The notes under the pieces: model-generated
Told to the model about the DNA's origin: nothing
Databases searched by the model: none
What the model saw: the letters and a program-made list of their open reading frames with translations, nothing else
Assembly (NCBI GenBank): GCA_019925105.1
Contig: JAHGAU010000018.1
Coordinates: forward strand, 930,001-994,000
Origin: Niebla homalea
Lineage: Eukaryota > Ascomycota > Lecanoromycetes > Lecanorales > Ramalinaceae
Length of the DNA: 64,000 nt
Reading direction: 5' to 3'
Made by a program: the position numbers and the translations under genes
Shown: one piece after another, positions 50,101-62,200 of the stretch
How positions within the stretch are numbered: the first letter of the stretch is position 1
Layout of the letters: each line of letters begins with the position of its first letter

Positions 50101-50340
50101 AATATATTAGTTATTTATAACGTTTTTCTTAGTCTATACCTCCAATAGAACCCGGTCTTCGATAATAACCTTTTTTTATTTATTAATTTTCTTTAGCTTA
50201 AATAAATAATAACTTAAAGCGGTCTAATCGATATACTTTATTCTTTTTAACTATTATTTTAAGGGGTAAAATTAAGTGGTCCGATTACTCGATTTCGTTA
50301 TATATAAGTTTTATAAAAGCTCTTCTTCTGTTTTACGTTT
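50090..50340 (-). pseudogene. Relic coding frame in the TIR element, second block
   Basis: From 50,340 downward the minus strand reads KRKTEEELL, a stop, NLYITKSSNRTT, then, with TAA/TAG as Q, FYPLK and LKRIKYID, ALSYYLFKLKKIN, KKVIIEDRVLLEV and TKKNVINN. All interruptions are TAA or TAG. The charged, hydrophilic composition differs from random A+T-rich translation. No domain is recognised. It overlaps the start of a 113-bp tandem duplication. Confidence 0.45.
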
Positions 50341-50543
50341 TCCTTATAAATTAAGCTTCTTATTTTATAACTTATAAAATAAATTATCCTAGAAAGTAAT
50401 ATCGTTAATTATAAGAAATTTATTTTTAAAAGCTTTTTTTCTATTTTAAGTTTTACTTATAAATTAAGCTTTTTATTATATAGCTTATAAAATAAGTTAT
50501 CCTAAAGAATAGTATCGTTAATCGTAAAAAACTTATCCTTTAA
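50318..50543. repeat. 113-bp tandem duplication
   Basis: 50,318-50,430 and 50,431-50,543 align along their length (AGCTCTTCTTCTGTTTTACG versus AGCTTTTTTTCTATTTTAAG at the start; CTTATAAAATAAATTATCCT versus CTTATAAAATAAGTTATCCT inside). Differences are mostly C/T and G/A transitions, so the duplication precedes most RIP. Confidence 0.7.
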
Positions 50544-50639
50544 ATAATTAATATATATAAAGGAAACGCTTAAGCTTTAAACTTTTAAAGCTTTTTATAT
50601 ACGATAATTATTCTCTTCGGATTTTACTTTAAGTAAGAA

Positions 50640-52020
50640 GTCTAGGAAAGGGTTCTTAATATAATTTATAATTATAAGACTTAAAATTATAATATTATAA
50701 GGATATTAAAATAAGAAATTACTTAAAAAGTTACTTAATAAAAGAAAAAGTAAGTAAAAAATTAAAAATTTAAAATTAGGAATTTTAATAAATATATTAG
50801 TAAATTTATAAATAAGATAAGCATTAAACTTAATTTATTAAAATTTCTAAGGTTAAATCCCAGGGCTGGGAATCTATAAAAAATTATGTTTTAATTATTA
50901 TAAAGATTAATATAAATAATCCGGTTAAGCGTTAAAATAATAATATTATTAAAACGATATATATTACGTTTATTACCGAGTTTTTAAAGTAATTTAAGAC
51001 CCTTTTTTTTTAAGTTAATTATAATCGGGGTTAACGTTATATAGGCCCCGTAAGGATAAAAGAATATTATATTTAATAACTTTAATTATTAAAAAGATAA
51101 ACAGAAAGGTTATTAATTAAAATATTAAGTAATAATAAGATTTTATTTATTACTTTATATTATCTGGCTTTTATTTAGGTAAATTTAAAGTATTTACTTT
51201 TTTAACGTTAAACTTAATTGGGTACGAATCTTAGCGATATTAAGATTTATTTTAAATCCGTATTAATTAATAATTTTACCTTAAAGAATCTTTTACTTTA
51301 TACTTAATTATACTTATATTTTATATTTATCTGGTATTTATCCTTTATATCCTTTTAATTATTAAATAATTAATAGATATTACTCTTATATTACTATATA
51401 AATATTATACCGCGTATAATAACCCGTATTAATTAAATTATTAAAAAATTAATTAAAAAAAGGCCTTAATTATTAATATAAATATATAGTATAAAGACTT
51501 TAAGAAACTAAGGAATATTAATTATTAAGAAAAAGTATAGGGTATAAGTAAAGAATAAGTTTTTATTATAATTATTAAGATTAATATAATTAATTTAATA
51601 AAAACATTACGTAAAATTAAACGTTATTAAAAGTTAACTGAATCTTAACTTCTTTTTACGTTAATAATACGTTTATATAAAGAGATTATTTTTATATAGA
51701 TTAAAAAAAATAATTTCCGGTTTTAATAAATAATTATTTATATTATCCGAGAAATAATAAAGGTATATTTTATCTTTTACTTTAAATATAAGATTATTAA
51801 TATAATTCTTTATATTTTATTAATTTTACGTTAAAAGTATATAATTTTACTTTTATTTATATTAAGTATATTATTATTTAAATTAAAAATAATTAATTAA
51901 TTAAGGCAATAATATAAGTTAATAAGGTTTTTTCCTTTTTTATGCTTATAAATTAACCGAGCTTTATATTATTATTTATAAATATATAGCCGTTAAGCGG
52001 TTTAACTTATTAGCCTAAAC
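50640..52020. other. Interior of the TIR element, unassigned
   Basis: No frame is supported. A few G+C-richer patches (for example GGTTAAATCCCAGGGCTGGGA at 50,852 and CGGGGTTAACG at 51,027) survive in saturated DNA. Confidence 0.4.
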
Positions 52021-52026
52021 GCGGTA

Positions 52027-52470
52027 ATAAATCCCGGGGTGGTAAATCCCGGGGGTAAATCCCGGGGTGGTAATACCCGGGGTGCTCTACGTAATCGTAA
52101 TAATAATAATAATGGTAATAATCGCGGTAATAAATCCTATTATAGTAATAACGGTAATAACAATAGCAATAATAATAATAATAATAACGGAGAGAATAAA
52201 AATATTAAAAGTAAAGATAATAGTACTTATACGGATATTATAAATATTTAAGGGGAAAATATTAATATTTAAAAGGATATAAATACTTAAAGGGATATAA
52301 ATATTTAAAAAGAGAATAATACTTAAAAAGAGAATAATACTTAAAGGGAAAATAATATTAATATTAATACCGACGTTAATATAAACGTATAAATAATTAA
52401 GATTATTATTATAAGAATTATTATAATTATTATTATATTTATCGTAATCCTTAAAGAATATAATTAATAA
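52027..52470 (+). pseudogene. Glycine/arginine- and asparagine-rich relic frame with a six-residue repeat
   Basis: The frame through 52,039 has no ATG (its first open codon is GTG), so no start can be assigned. It reads PGGKSRGGNTRGALRNR, then runs of asparagine broken by G, S and Y, then NIKSKDNSTYTDIINI. From 52,249 in-frame TAA codons occur, and from 52,270 every 18 bases (52,270, 52,288, 52,306, 52,324, 52,342), within a repeat Q-K/R-D/E-I/N-N-T/I if TAA was CAA. A low-complexity protein tail is therefore likely. The N-terminal part coincides with tandem copies of AAATCCCGGGGTGGT (52,027-52,084). Function unknown. Confidence 0.45.
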
Positions 52471-52529
52471 ATAGTTCTTCCCTTACTTTTAATTAATTAA
52501 TTTTTATTAAATACTATTTTAATAATAAA

Positions 52530-52668
52530 TATTAAGATCTTAATATATCCTTATTTTATCCCGGCGGGATAGGGATAAGATAGGATAGGATTCAGGCTTA
52601 TCCTATCCTATACGGGATGGGATATATATTACTAAATCCCGTCCCATCCCGTCCCGCTTCCCGGAGTA
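52530..52668 (-). repeat. Right terminal inverted repeat
   Basis: 139 bp, inverted relative to 44,592-44,752: outer 23 bp identical, inner TATTAAGATCTTAATATATCC identical, and between them GGGATAGGGATAAGATAGGA and its inverse CCTATCCTATAC forming a hairpin around 52,566-52,612. It lacks the perfect 11-bp array of the left end, so the two subterminal arrays differ in copy number. Confidence 0.85.
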
Positions 52669-52676
52669 GCGGAGAT
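52669..52676. repeat. 8-bp target-site duplication GCGGAGAT (right)
   Basis: Exact copy of 44,584-44,591. Confidence 0.92.
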
Positions 52677-55600
52677 ATAATAAAAAAACATAATAATAAT
52701 AAAAAAAACCTTAAATTAAATAAAATAACTAAAAATAACGAAATATATATAAAGAAATATATAAAATATATAAATTTAAAATAATTTTAATTTACAAAAA
52801 AAAATTAAAAAAAATTAAAAAAAAATTATAATAATAATTAATAATTTTAATAAAACGGACTAGAAGAATATTATAACGGAGATATAATTATTGTTAAAAT
52901 TAAAATTCCAAAAATTTTTAAAACTTTATTTAATAATAAATAAAAATTAAAATTAAAAATAAGGAATTTTATTTAAGTAATAAACTTTCAAAAAAAGCGT
53001 AATTATAAAAGCTTTTTAAAAACTAATATTAACGATAAAGATAAATTAAACAATAAAAATAATAAACATAATAAATATTAAATTTATATTAAGAATAAAA
53101 AAACCAAAAAACGTAAAGAAAATAATAATATTATAAAAAATTAATGATAATCCATTTAATATAAAAAAAAAAAAAGAAAAAAGCGGTAATAAAAATGTAC
53201 CTATTATAATTAATAGAAAAATTGAAAATAAATAAGGAATTATTGTTTAAATAAGTTCTAATAATATATAAATTATAAAATGGAAACGTATTTTTAAATA
53301 TAATATTATTAAAAATAAAATCTTTTTTAAATAAAAAATAAAAATAAAAGCAAATATTATATAATAAACATATTTTATTACTTGTTTATTATCGTAATAA
53401 ATAAAATAAAAAAAGAATTAATTATAAAATATATAAAACGTAAAAACGTAAAAACGTAATTTTTTATTTAAAATGAAAAATTAGTAATTATAAATTCCTT
53501 TTAATAATAAAAAGATTTAACTTTTTTAATAAAAATAAATTTTTTTTTATAATTATCTTAAATAAAATTTTAATAAAGATATATAATAACATCCTTAATA
53601 AAAGAATTATTAAAAAAGGTCTTAAAAATACATAAAATTATAAAATAATATAATGAATATTTATTATTATTTTAATTATGAAAATTATAATTATATTATT
53701 ATAAAATATATTAATAAAACTAAATATTTATATATATTAAAAAATATAATATTTAAGAAGGAGGAAATTAAGGAGAGCCTAGAATTATATATTATAAATA
53801 ATACTATATATATTTATAGAAGGGATAACTAAAAGGTATATTATTTCGTATATATTATAAAAGTTTATAGTAATTATTAAATCTATATATATAGGTTATA
53901 GCCCTTTATTTATTAAATATATATTTATTACTCTTTTACTTCTTTTAAAATATTTTAACATTATTATTATTATTTATTTTTTAAAGCCCAAGGCGAAACT
54001 TTCATTTATTTATATATAATAGGGTAATAATAAGGCCCGTAAATTTATTACGCCTTTTTTTTTTTTTAATTAACGGCTTATAATAATATCGATTACTTTT
54101 ATTTATTTATTACTAGATATATATATAATAAAAGTATTAATAATAATATTAATTTATATATATTTTTAAAATAATCTTAACTTTCGTAAACCGATTAACG
54201 AAATATCAAAATTAAAAACGTAAAAGTATTTTTATTCGGATAATTATAATATAATTATATTAATATAATTTTATCCGTACGCTTTAATAAAGCGTTAAAT
54301 ATCCTGATTAATTAAATAACGATTTATAATATTACCGGTATAAAAATCGTTAAAACGAATAAAATAAAAGTATTTATTAAGAATCTATATAAAACCGTAT
54401 TTAGATTTTAAACGTTAAATATCGAATACGGGTTTTAAATTATATAACTTTATTTATACGTATTAACAACTTTTTAATAACGGTAATTAATTAAATATAA
54501 TTTATTTAAAACGGGAAAGCAAAGCGATACGGAATATACGGGATATATCAATTAAAAGAAAACGTTAAAAATAACTATATATCGGCTTTAAATTTAAGTA
54601 TTAATACCTTAAAACCTTATATATAATTTAAATTATTATTAAAAGGTTTAAATTAACGTTTTTTAACGTTATTTAACGTTATTATTATATAATAATATTA
54701 AGTATTATTTAAAGCGGGAAAAAAATATTAAAAAAAAAAGAAAAAAAAGAGAAAAAAAATATACTTTATAAAGCTTAATTTACGGCGACGATATAAAAAT
54801 TTTTATATTAAGTAGAATACGATTTAATATAATTAATTAAAATATAAAACTAAATATTTATTCTTAATAGTTAAAACCGAAATTATAAATTTAAATCTTT
54901 ATTCTTAATAATTAAAGTTAAAATTATAAATTTAAATATTTATTTTTAATAATTAAAACTAAAATTATAAGTTTAAATATCTTTCTTTAATAATTAAATT
55001 TTGAAAAAAATTTTTTTTTAATAAAATAATAACGTATATAAGTAAAACTTCTTAATTTAATTTAGAACATTATACATATTATACGGATACCGTAAACTTA
55101 ATAAATAAGCGATTTATATTATTATTATAAATCCCGGAATAAAATTTAAAAAGTAAACAATTTATATCCGAAAACTTATAAGATTTTTTAATGAATATTA
55201 AAATAACCCGGATTTAAACCGTTTTTAAGTAATTCAAATTATAATTATCAACTTTTTAATAATATTATAATAATTATATGTTTTTAATTGAATAATATAA
55301 TCCTTTTTAAACCGTAAAATTATAAAGTTTAATATTATTGGACTTTAATTAAAGTTTCTTTTTTATAAAAAAGTTTAAATTAATTTTTAAAGTTTTTTGA
55401 AAAGAAGTATAACTTATATAAATATACGGGTAAAATAATTTTTTTTGACTTTATATAAATTAAATAATAAAAAATTTAAAATTTAAAAAATAAAAAAGAA
55501 CGGAAAATTAAAGAAAAATAATAATAAGCGGACGTTTATTAATATACCGATAAATAAATAAATAACAATATAACGATAAAATAATAATTAAGTTATATAT

Positions 55601-57179
55601 AATTTAAAACTATTAATATTAAATTTTAAAACTTATTAACGTAAAATTTATTTATATTAATATTACTTTTATTAAAACTTTCCCGTTTTATCGATTATTT
55701 TTATTTAATAAAATTAAAAAACTAATTTTAAATATTTAAATATAATAAAATATAATACTTATTAAAAATAAATTAACAATATAAATTAAATCATATATAT
55801 CTTTAAAATAAATATTATAATTTAAAAATTATTAATGTAATATTTATTTAAATTTATAATATTTTTATTAAGGCTTTTTTTATAGTAAAATAATAAAGAA
55901 TATTAATAAATTAATATTTACCGGATAACTTTATTATTAAAATATTTATAATATTATTACGGAAAAAGACCTTTATTACATTTTTATTACTTTACGATTT
56001 TTTTTACGTTAATTTTATTATATATTAATATTGATACTTTAATTTAATTATACTTAAGTTATTTTATTTTTATTTTTTATCTTAAAAAAAAATCATAAAA
56101 ATATAAAAATATTAAATAGTTATTTGGAGTAATTAAAACCTTTTTTGCCCTATTAATAATATTAATACTCATAAGAATTAAGTAAAGTTATAGCATAAAT
56201 TATATATACTTTAATACTTTTATTATTAAAAAAATAAAATATATTTCTATCATAACCTCTTTATAAATATTTATAGACTTATCGTCTTTTTAATATTTTA
56301 TTTCTTAAAAAAAAAAAAAAACGTTTTTTATTTACGGTAATATATGTTATTTTTAAGACCCAGTAAAAGCTAAAAAAGAAGAAAAAACGATTAATAGAAT
56401 TTTATATATATTTCGGGAATAATTCTTATTTAATAATAATTATAGGTTTTATTTAAAGTACCCTTATAGTAAACCTTTTAAGTATTTTATTAAATAATAA
56501 TATTATAAATTTAAAAATCCCCGAATCTTTAAGATTAAAAGTTAATTAATTAATATATATATAATTAAAAAAGCTTTTAAATATTTTTGAATATTAATAT
56601 TAATAAAAATAATAAGTTTAAGTTTAACCGATCTAATTATATTATTGATAATTTTAATATTAATATTAAAATTATGAAAGATTTTTTAAAATAAAATATA
56701 ATTTAAAACTATATTTATTATTTTTATTAAAACTTTTTTGGGGTCCTATAAAATCGATAAATAAAAAGGTAAGTTAAATATTATATATAAATATATCCGG
56801 AATATAAGAAAAAAATCGGTAAAGAAATATCCCTTAAAAAATAAATAATCATTATAAATATACGCTTTAAAGGAAACGTTATATACTATATTAAATAACC
56901 GGATACTAGGGAAATATTTTTAAATAATTTAATTAAAATAATTATAAAAATAAAAATAAAGAAATTTCAATAACTTTTATAAAATGAATTCTTTAATTTA
57001 TAGCCGGACAATTTTGCCGAATTATTATAAATCGGTATTTATAATTTATTTTAAAAAACGGAGTTTTTCTTAACTTATTATAAAAAGATCCGGTATTATT
57101 TATATAATATCAGAAATAAAGATATAAAGATTAATAAGTTTAAGAATTTATTAAAAAAAATATATAAATATATTATTAA
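52677..57179. other. Unassigned RIP-mutated DNA
   Basis: About 4.5 kb without a supported gene or a match I can see to the other families of the window. A few less mutated patches occur (53,756-53,800, 53,985-54,010). The only clear structure is the 41-bp tandem repeat at 54,851. Confidence 0.5.
54851..55005. repeat. 41-bp tandem repeat, about four copies
   Basis: Units starting TAAATATTTATTCTTAATA recur at 54,851, 54,892, 54,933 and 54,974 and share AATTAAA...AAATTATAA. Changes between units are mainly transitions. Confidence 0.75.
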
Positions 57180-57720
57180 TAAAAATCTGCGACCTGCTTA
57201 GATCGAGTAGTTAAAAAAAAAAGGAATTTATTCACTTAGATCGCTCGTAAATCACTTATAAGAATCCCAGAAAACTTATAAGCGCTCTGAGCGGTTTTAA
57301 GCGGGTAAAAAAAAGTTTAAAATAAAAACGTTTAAAACGGTAAAATAATAGTTTTTATTTTTTATTAATTTTTTTTATTAAGCTTTCTTGGCAACGGGTA
57401 TAATTGTAACCCCCCCCTATAAGCCGTAATATTCAACGTTTTTAAAAATTAATTACAGATTCAGGTTTTTAATTGAAATTTACCCTAGTAGCTAGTAATT
57501 TATGCTTAAGGGGGGTAGTTAAAGGGGGTAATTTAATTAAAAAACGTTAAGTTAAAAAAAAAAGTAAAACTCACGAGAATCCAAGAAACTTACGAGTAAG
57601 CCGGATATTCGCAAGCGCTTAAAGATTAAGCGAAGGGGGATATAAGTTTAACTTGCTTAATCTGCTCGCTTATATTTAGAGTGCTTATATACTGGTTTAT
57701 AAATTTAGAGATGGTATTCT
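57180..57720. other. Lightly mutated 540-bp island with a repeated motif
   Basis: Sharp-edged block keeping many CpA/TpG sites (GCGACCTGCTTAGATCG, TTACAGATTCAGG, CTGCTCGC, CTTGGCAACGGG). A motif of about 32 bp occurs twice in direct orientation: ACTTATAAGAATCCCAGAAA with ACTTATAAG (57,254-57,283) and ACTCACGAGAATCCAAGAAA with CTTACGAG (57,569-57,597). A C7 run lies at 57,412. No frame or paired termini were found. It could be a small mobile element or single-copy DNA that RIP did not recognise. Confidence 0.45.
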
Positions 57721-58853
57721 TATGAATTTAATTAAATACTTTAAAAACGACTTAATTAATATTAAAATATAAAAATGAATCCTTAAAAATCTAAGTGAAA
57801 AATTTTATTTATTAAAAATATATTAAAGAATTAAACGAATAATAAACCGGATAAAATTAAAAAAAAAATTTAAAAAAATAATTTAATAATTTAATAAATA
57901 TAAAAGCCTATATATTCTTCAATTAACTTTAATAAAACGGAAATTTTTAAAAAATAATAATAAAGGTAAACTTTATATATATTAATTAATAAAATTAAAT
58001 AAAAATATTATAAATTACAAAATAAAAAATATTAAAATATTTATTAATATATTAAAACGTTCCGGCCTTATATATAATTATATAAAGATTAATATTAAGG
58101 TAAGTATTAATATTAATACCCGTATTATTATTATTATAATAACTAAAAGCGTAAAATAATTAAAATTAAAAAATTTTATATTAAAATATTAATTATTAAA
58201 TATTAAATATTAACTATAATAATAAAAAATCAAAATTTCCGATAAAACTTATATATTTTTTAAGATATTAAAAATAATAATTAATCGGATTAAAAAAATT
58301 CAATTTTATTAAATTAAATAACCCGTAAATTAATAACTTTTAAAGTTTTAATAAAAATCTTACTTTATTCAATATAAATATTATAAAGTCCTTTTATTTT
58401 GTAATATAAATAAATATAAATTAACATATAATTAAAAAAAAAATTTTAATAAGAAAAATTTATATAAAAAAAAATTAAACTTTAAAATATACGGATAAAA
58501 AACCCGATTATAATTTATTATTTGTATTAAATAATTTTTAATCTTTATTAAAGACTTTTTTAAATATAATAATAATTTTTATAATTATAGAAAAAGTTAT
58601 TATAAAAAAAATTAAAAAATATGTTTTATATATTAATTATAAAGTATTAATTATACTTAAGGTACCGGCCTTAAACGACTTAAATTATAGAATAAACTTT
58701 ATTTTTAATATAATAATAAAACGGTATTAAAAAAATAATAACGACCGATCGGATAACGAAATAAAATTTATTTTAAATAATAAAAAAAATAAAAAAACGT
58801 AAACTCTTAAATTAAAAGGACTTTAAATAATTATAAAATAATTACTACTTAAA
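57721..58853. other. Unassigned RIP-mutated DNA
   Basis: No gene, repeat family or notable site seen. Confidence 0.5.
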
Positions 58854-58948
58854 CCGGTATAGTATAAGACGGTATTTAATAAGGGTAATCCCTTACCGGA
58901 TAATATAATATAGAGGTTACTCCCGTACCGATATTATACCTATACCGG
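58854..58948. repeat. Fold-back sequence (possible MITE), 95 bp
   Basis: CCGGTATAGTATAAGACGGTA at the left (58,854-58,874) and the inverted CCGGTATAGGTATAATATCGG.. at the right (58,926-58,948) pair with two small gaps. The arms are G+C-richer than the flanks. A second hairpin (CGGTATT...AATACCG, 58,954-58,980) follows. No target duplication was identified, so mobility is only possible. Confidence 0.45.
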
Positions 58949-59164
58949 CGGAACGGTATTAATAAATATTAAAATACCGGTAATAAAAATAATAATATAA
59001 TTTTTTAGTATTTTTAATAATATATATATTATTTTTAATATTAAGCGAATTATTAAGTTTATTTAAATAAAACCTTTACTTTTAATATTAAATTGTTAAA
59101 TTTCTTTTACATTAATTTTAATATATAATATATTATAAATAATAAAACGGTTTCTTAATATTTA

Positions 59165-59287
59165 CCGATACCCGTTACTTTTTATTTTTAAATTAACGGT
59201 AAAGTTTCTTAATTAAATCTTTAATTATTTTAATTATTTTATTAATTAAGTTAAATTATAATAATAAACTTATAATTATTATAAATT
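59165..59287 (-). mobile_element. Tad1-like LINE fragment J, interrupted by copy E
   Basis: About 120 bp matching copy C at 4,640-4,745 (AAAGTTTCTTAATTAA; TTAAGTTAAATTATAATAATAAAC; ATAATTATTATAAATTTA). It ends exactly where the 3' tail of copy E begins. Confidence 0.6.
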
Positions 59288-62200
59288 TAATTAATTAATT
59301 TATATTATTAATTTAATTAAGTTAATTTCAGCGTTCCTTAATAATCGGCTATTTAACTTTATTAATAACCGTAAAAACTTATTATTTATAACGTTAAAAA
59401 TAAAAATTAATATTTATTTATTTTTTATTTTTATTTTATAAATTAAAAATATTTATATTTATTTAAAGAATAATAATTTATATATACGTTTTTCCAAGAA
59501 AACCTATAATATTATAATTAAATCCTTTTAAAGGTTACTTTTAAATTTATTATTCTTCCGTTATTTTACGGATCCGTTTTATATTAAAATATCCGATTAT
59601 ATTTTTAATACCCTTACCGATACGTATATTATTATTATTTTATTTATATAATTTTATTAATTAATATAATAACGTTTTTTATGTTACCTTAATATTTATA
59701 ACTTAAAATCCTTATTAAATATAGTTTTTTTATTATTTTTTTTATTTTTAAGTTAATTATAAAGATTTTTAATTAAGTCCTTAATTATTTTATTTATTAT
59801 CTTAATTAAGTTAATCTATAATAATAAACTTATAATTATCCTAAGCTTAATAATTATTTTAATACCTTTTTTAATAATAAGTATTTAACGGTAATTATTA
59901 ATCTTTACTATTTAAATTAATTCCGATTTAAGTTCCTTAAGTAATAAGTAAAAAATAAATATATAAATAATATTTTATTTCCTTTATTTATTACTTTAGA
60001 AATTCTTTATTTAATTTATAAAGAAACATAAAATCCCCTTTTTTTATAAGTTATATAATAACCTTTAATAATTTACTTTATTAAATATTTTTATAACGTT
60101 TAAAGAAAAAAATTTATAATATATCTCTTCTTATAATTTTATATTATATATATATTATCGATTAAGCCTTTAAAAGTTATTTTTATTAGTTATTTCCTTT
60201 TTATTTTTATTTAATGTTTAAGGAATAATCTATATTTTATAACGTAATTATTAAGGATTTTTATAATTATTATTTTTAAGTTTTCCTTAATATATAAAAG
60301 AGTATTATCGGTTTATATAATTTTATTTTTAAGTAATTTAACTTAACCAACTTCTTAAAAGTCATTATTTCAACCTTTTCAAATTTATAAAAATAATATC
60401 CTATATTAAAATATATTTAAAATAAATAAATAAAAATCCTTTTAAATAATAAGGTTATTATTAATAGGAACTTATTTAAGATACCGTTAAGTCCGGGGGC
60501 TTTATTAAGTTATTTTTTTTTACCGTTATTTATTTAAAATATATAATACTATTAATATTTATTAAGTTAATTTCCGGTAATAAGGGAAAAAATATTCTTT
60601 TAAGGATTTTAATTTTATTATTAAACATATTAATTATTATACCATTTAACTTTTTAAATAGTAAAAACTTAAAGATAAATTTAAGTTTCTTATTTTATTC
60701 TTTATTATATTTTATTAACTTTTAAATATTATAAAAAAAGACGGTTAAGTTATATATTATTAATTAAAAGTATATTTATTTAATTTCTTTAATAATTTTT
60801 CTTTTTTTTTCCCTTAAGTTTTCTTTTATTATATAAGTATTTTTTAATTCTTATACAGGGTAATTTACTTAATAAGTATTTTTATTTTTATAATTTTTTT
60901 AATATATTTTTTATTTTAATAAAGTTTAACTTTTTAAAACGGCTTTATTATTAAAATTATTATATTAATTATTTTATTTCATTATTTTATTTAATTATTT
61001 TATTTAATTATTTTATTTAATTATTTTATTTAGTTATTTTATTTAATTATTTTATTTAATTATTTTATTTAATTATTTTATCTAATTATTTTATTTAATT
61101 ATTTTATTTAATTATTTTATTTAATTATTTTATTTAATTATTTTATTTAATTATTTTATTTAATTATTTTATTTAATTATTTTATTTAATTATTTTATTT
61201 AATTATTTTATTTAATTATTTTATTTAATTATTTTATTTAATTATTTTATAAAAAAGTTAATTTATTCTTTTTTATTAAGTTAAAAGAAATTTATTAATT
61301 AAGATATTATTTTTATTATTTTTATATATATTTTAATTTCTTTAACCGTTTTTTATATTTATTTTATTAATAAAAATAAAATTATATCATTTAAATAATT
61401 TAAAGTTATTTATATTATTAAGTAATTTAAATTATATTTTTAATCTTTATAAGGCTTATATATAATAATTTTATTAACGATATTTTTTATATTAAACGTT
61501 AAATTAATTATAATTTTAAATCTTTAACTTTTTTATATTAAAATTTTTTTAACGTTATTAACGTAAAATTAAATTAAATAATAATTCTTAATAATTCTTT
61601 AAATTTAACGTAATTAATTATACGTTTTTTTTTTCGTTCTATTTAAAATAATAAAAACTAAAATCTTTTATTAAAAGGTACTTATTAAGTATAATTATAA
61701 TATCCTTAAATAATAAAATTATAAAAAGCCTTTTTTTTTATTAATCGGCGGTAGATTATATATATTATAAATATTTAAATTATTTTTAATATTTTTTTTT
61801 CTTATATAATTTAAAATATATATAAATTCTTTTTATAACAAATAATATTTTATTTATTTATTTTTAAGTTTTTATTTATAAAAAAATATATTTATATTAT
61901 TTTATTTTCTTTAAAAATTAAGTAAAAATTATTTTTAAATTAATTAAAAAATATATATACGGATTATATAACGGCTTTTATTTTATTATAATATTAATAT
62001 CCTTTATTTCTTTCAATTTAAATATTAATATTATAACTTTAACTATTTTTTATATATATTATATTATATTATTTTTAAAAATATATATATATTATAAATT
62101 AAGTTTTATTAAGTTCTTTTTATTAAATTTTATTTATATAAATGGTTTTTCCTTAAAGTTAAACGTTATTTATTTTAACCTTTTTATTATAATAATTATC

